Origin: JAKVCB01 sp963578605
GTDB lineage: Bacteria > Planctomycetota > Planctomycetia > Pirellulales > Lacipirellulaceae
Assembly: GCA_963578605.1 (NCBI GenBank)
Contig: CAUZEA010000018.1
Location: 5,623-69,622, forward strand
Length of the DNA stretch: 64,000 bases
Direction: 5' to 3'
Below the pieces are notes generated by a model. The model searched no databases, was not told the DNA's origin, and saw only the letters and a list, made by a program, of their open reading frames with translations. The number at the start of each line of letters is the position of its first letter. Positions within the stretch are counted from its first letter, which is position 1. The position numbers were made by a program, and so were the translations under genes. Positions 62,615-64,000 of this stretch are shown here, one piece after another.

Positions 62615-63691
62615 TCAACCGCCCAAACTCATCCTTTCGGCTGTGCGGTGGCGCCCAAAGCGGAACACCACAAGTTTCAACATCACCAGACTCATGAGCA
62701 TCAGCGAACACGGTTCTGGTACGCTCGCCGTGGTGCCGCTGGCGATCACGTCACCGAAACGGTCCTTCCAGAATGTGTAATCGCCCGCGTCAATCGTTCC
62801 GCTCTCATCACCGTCGGCCCCGGTACCCGCAAGGGTGAGGACGTTTCCCAGCGTGTCCTGCCACATGGTGTAGTCGGCCGCATTGACGGTGCCATCGCCG
62901 TTGTAATTGCCGGTCGTTACGGGAGGGGGAGGCAACGGACACATGTCACCGCCAGGTGTGCAGGGGTTTTGCCCCGATTCCAGACGCCAGATGTTATGCC
63001 TGACGATTGATGGTGTACCGTCATACGAGTTTCCCGTCCGGTAGATGCCCATTTCAGCCCGATTGTTAAGTGTCACAGGCAGGACCGGGCGGGAGAACTG
63101 GTATTGCTGAACGCCATCCAAGTACCAAAAGATTTCATCGTCCGAACGATCTGAATTATCTTTGGCGTCAAGCACCACCTGATAGGTGTGAAAATCATCT
63201 GTGGGATCGACCGTGCCCAATTGGAGTTGCGGGCCTTGACCGAAGTAGGCGTACGCTCCCAGGGGATCCCCCGCTTGAAGCCCGTCATATAACCGCAAAT
63301 CAAACGTGTTATCGCCATCCTGGACTTGGAAATAGATTTCGCCAAAGGAATCTGCCGAAACCAGCTGTACTTTCCACGTGGCCGTCCACCCGCTCAAATC
63401 GTCGACGGCGAAGTCAATCGGCTTGTCGTTGGACAGGACGGGAGTTGAATTGCCTACGACTCGGTAGTAATTACTATTATGTACGGAAGCATCCCACTCG
63501 GTCCGCCAGTTGGGCAATGTGCCGGTTAACCCCAACTCGCCCGGCTTTCCGTACTGGCTCCAGCCCCCAACCTGGCTTGTTGGGTTGTTGTTGCCAACGT
63601 GTTCAACAAAGACTTCCGCCTCCGCTGGCCACCCGAATGCGAGCAATCCGACGGTGACTAATGCAATCGAAGCAATCCGACCTGATATCAC
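62615..63691 (-). CDS. PEP-CTERM protein with dockerin-type repeat
   Basis: A 358-aa exported protein. Seen: signal peptide 'ISGRIASIALVTVGLLAFG' ending near 'PAEAE'; a LamG-like body ('LSGWTATWKVQLVSADSFGE', 'YFQVQDGDNTFDLRLYDG', 'TYQVVLDAKDNSDRSDDEIF'); a dockerin type I-like double calcium motif, 'GNYNGDGTVNAADYTMWQ' and 'DGDESGTIDAGDYTFWKD' (about 261-323); and the PEP-CTERM 'VPEPCSLMLMSLVMLKLVVF'. It lacks the usual short Arg end and continues 'FRFGRHRTAERMSLGG'. The GTG at 63691 is supported by GGAG seven bases upstream; the frame is open to 63829. Confidence 0.88.
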   Translation of the reverse strand: MISGRIASIALVTVGLLAFGWPAEAEVFVEHVGNNNPTSQVGGWSQYGKPGELGLTGTLPNWRTEWDASVHNSNYYRVVGNSTPVLSNDKPIDFAVDDLSGWTATWKVQLVSADSFGEIYFQVQDGDNTFDLRLYDGLQAGDPLGAYAYFGQGPQLQLGTVDPTDDFHTYQVVLDAKDNSDRSDDEIFWYLDGVQQYQFSRPVLPVTLNNRAEMGIYRTGNSYDGTPSIVRHNIWRLESGQNPCTPGGDMCPLPPPPVTTGNYNGDGTVNAADYTMWQDTLGNVLTLAGTGADGDESGTIDAGDYTFWKDRFGDVIASGTTASVPEPCSLMLMSLVMLKLVVFRFGRHRTAERMSLGG

Positions 63692-64000
63692 GGTACTTCT
63701 CCGTTTGAATACATTTCTGCTTGAGTGTCCGCTCTTCCGCGCAGGCCCCCTGCATTTAGGGAGAGAGGCTTGCACAACCTCTGCGTATCCAGCATAATCG
63801 CGATCCCCTAAGTTGTCAACAATCTGCATGCAAAAAATTTATTTTTCCTCCTGCCTGGAGGGGTGCACAATCCGCACTGAGGCAAGCACTGAGGCAAGCA
63901 CTGAGGCAAGCACTGAGGCAAGCACTGAGGCAAGCACTGAGAAAAAAATGCCTCGTGATCCCACCGGCCAACAATGACAATTAAAGAGAACCGGGACAAT
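63692..64000. other. Gene-free window end with 12-bp array
   Basis: Upstream of the dockerin/PEP-CTERM gene, so it should hold its promoter. It carries the 12-bp tandem array; the frame reading Gln-Cys-Leu-Pro repeats through it is not believed to be a gene. Confidence 0.5.
63876..63941. repeat. 12-bp tandem array, 5.5 copies
   Basis: actgaggcaagc repeats five times perfectly from 63876 to 63935, followed by actgag and an A-run. No spacers, so it is not a CRISPR array. As 12 is a multiple of three it could vary in copy number without shifting a frame. Confidence 0.95.

Noticed and set aside
63876..63941. 12-bp repeats as a CRISPR array
   Set aside because: The copies are directly adjacent without spacers, and no cas genes are present.
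63808..63999. Open frame with Gln-Cys-Leu-Pro repeats
   Set aside because: It arises only from the 12-bp tandem array and has no ribosome-binding site or similarity.

Overview
The window looks like chromosomal DNA of a planctomycete, probably of the Pirellulales type. The reasons are: two exported proteins with C-terminal PEP-CTERM sorting signals, one of them also carrying a dockerin-type repeat; a SecD-SecF fusion; a protein joining TPR repeats to two RNA polymerase alpha-C-terminal-like domains; many lone, loosely spaced genes with weak or absent Shine-Dalgarno sites; a sulfatase-TPR protein; and a diaminopimelate pathway gene (dapF). Assignment to this phylum is inference from family knowledge; no search was run.

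Layout. 314-985 is a hemolysin III-like membrane protein. 1246-9440 (minus strand) is a compact seven-gene run, which I consider the most interesting part of the window: an EhpF-like short adenylate-forming enzyme, an aldehyde dehydrogenase-like acyl reductase, an iron-type alcohol dehydrogenase, a PQQ-like beta-propeller protein, a HemN/HemW-like radical SAM enzyme, a GcvH-like lipoyl carrier and a double 4Fe-4S ferredoxin. Together they could activate and reduce a carboxylic acid. 9580-13944 holds a small conserved protein with a clear terminator, an SNF2 helicase with its partner gene, and a membrane protein. 14326-24452 is a mixed region of TPR proteins, an ABC-2 permease, a tandem pair of CNNM/CorC-like membrane proteins, an SDR oxidoreductase and small unknowns.

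24706-25205 is a broken pyruvate kinase gene. 26229-33560 is a housekeeping block on the minus strand: dapF, a lysophospholipid acyltransferase-like gene, xseA, xseB, ispA, dxs and nadK. It is followed upstream by a large AsmA/YhdP-like envelope protein, a membrane glycosyltransferase and tilS. 41448-45288 (plus) carries rny, a ymdB-like phosphodiesterase, a DUF2752 protein and a lipoprotein. 45397-49778 has a VWA protein, an alpha/beta-hydrolase-like protein without the usual serine, and a LysM protein. 50125-56820 (minus) is the secDF / yajC / tgt block, headed by the TPR-alphaCTD gene and a tRNA-Thr(CGT). 57092-63691 holds a nitrilase-family amidohydrolase, an IS3-family transposase remnant, a sulfatase-TPR protein and two related PEP-CTERM proteins.

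Two properties recur. First, perfect or near-perfect short direct tandem duplications (units of 7-23 bp) occur at a dozen or so places, several inside coding sequences and one exactly on a start codon. Second, there are two clearly decayed genes (pyruvate kinase and IS3 transposase) and several long gene-free stretches, so part of this chromosome appears to be undergoing slow decay.
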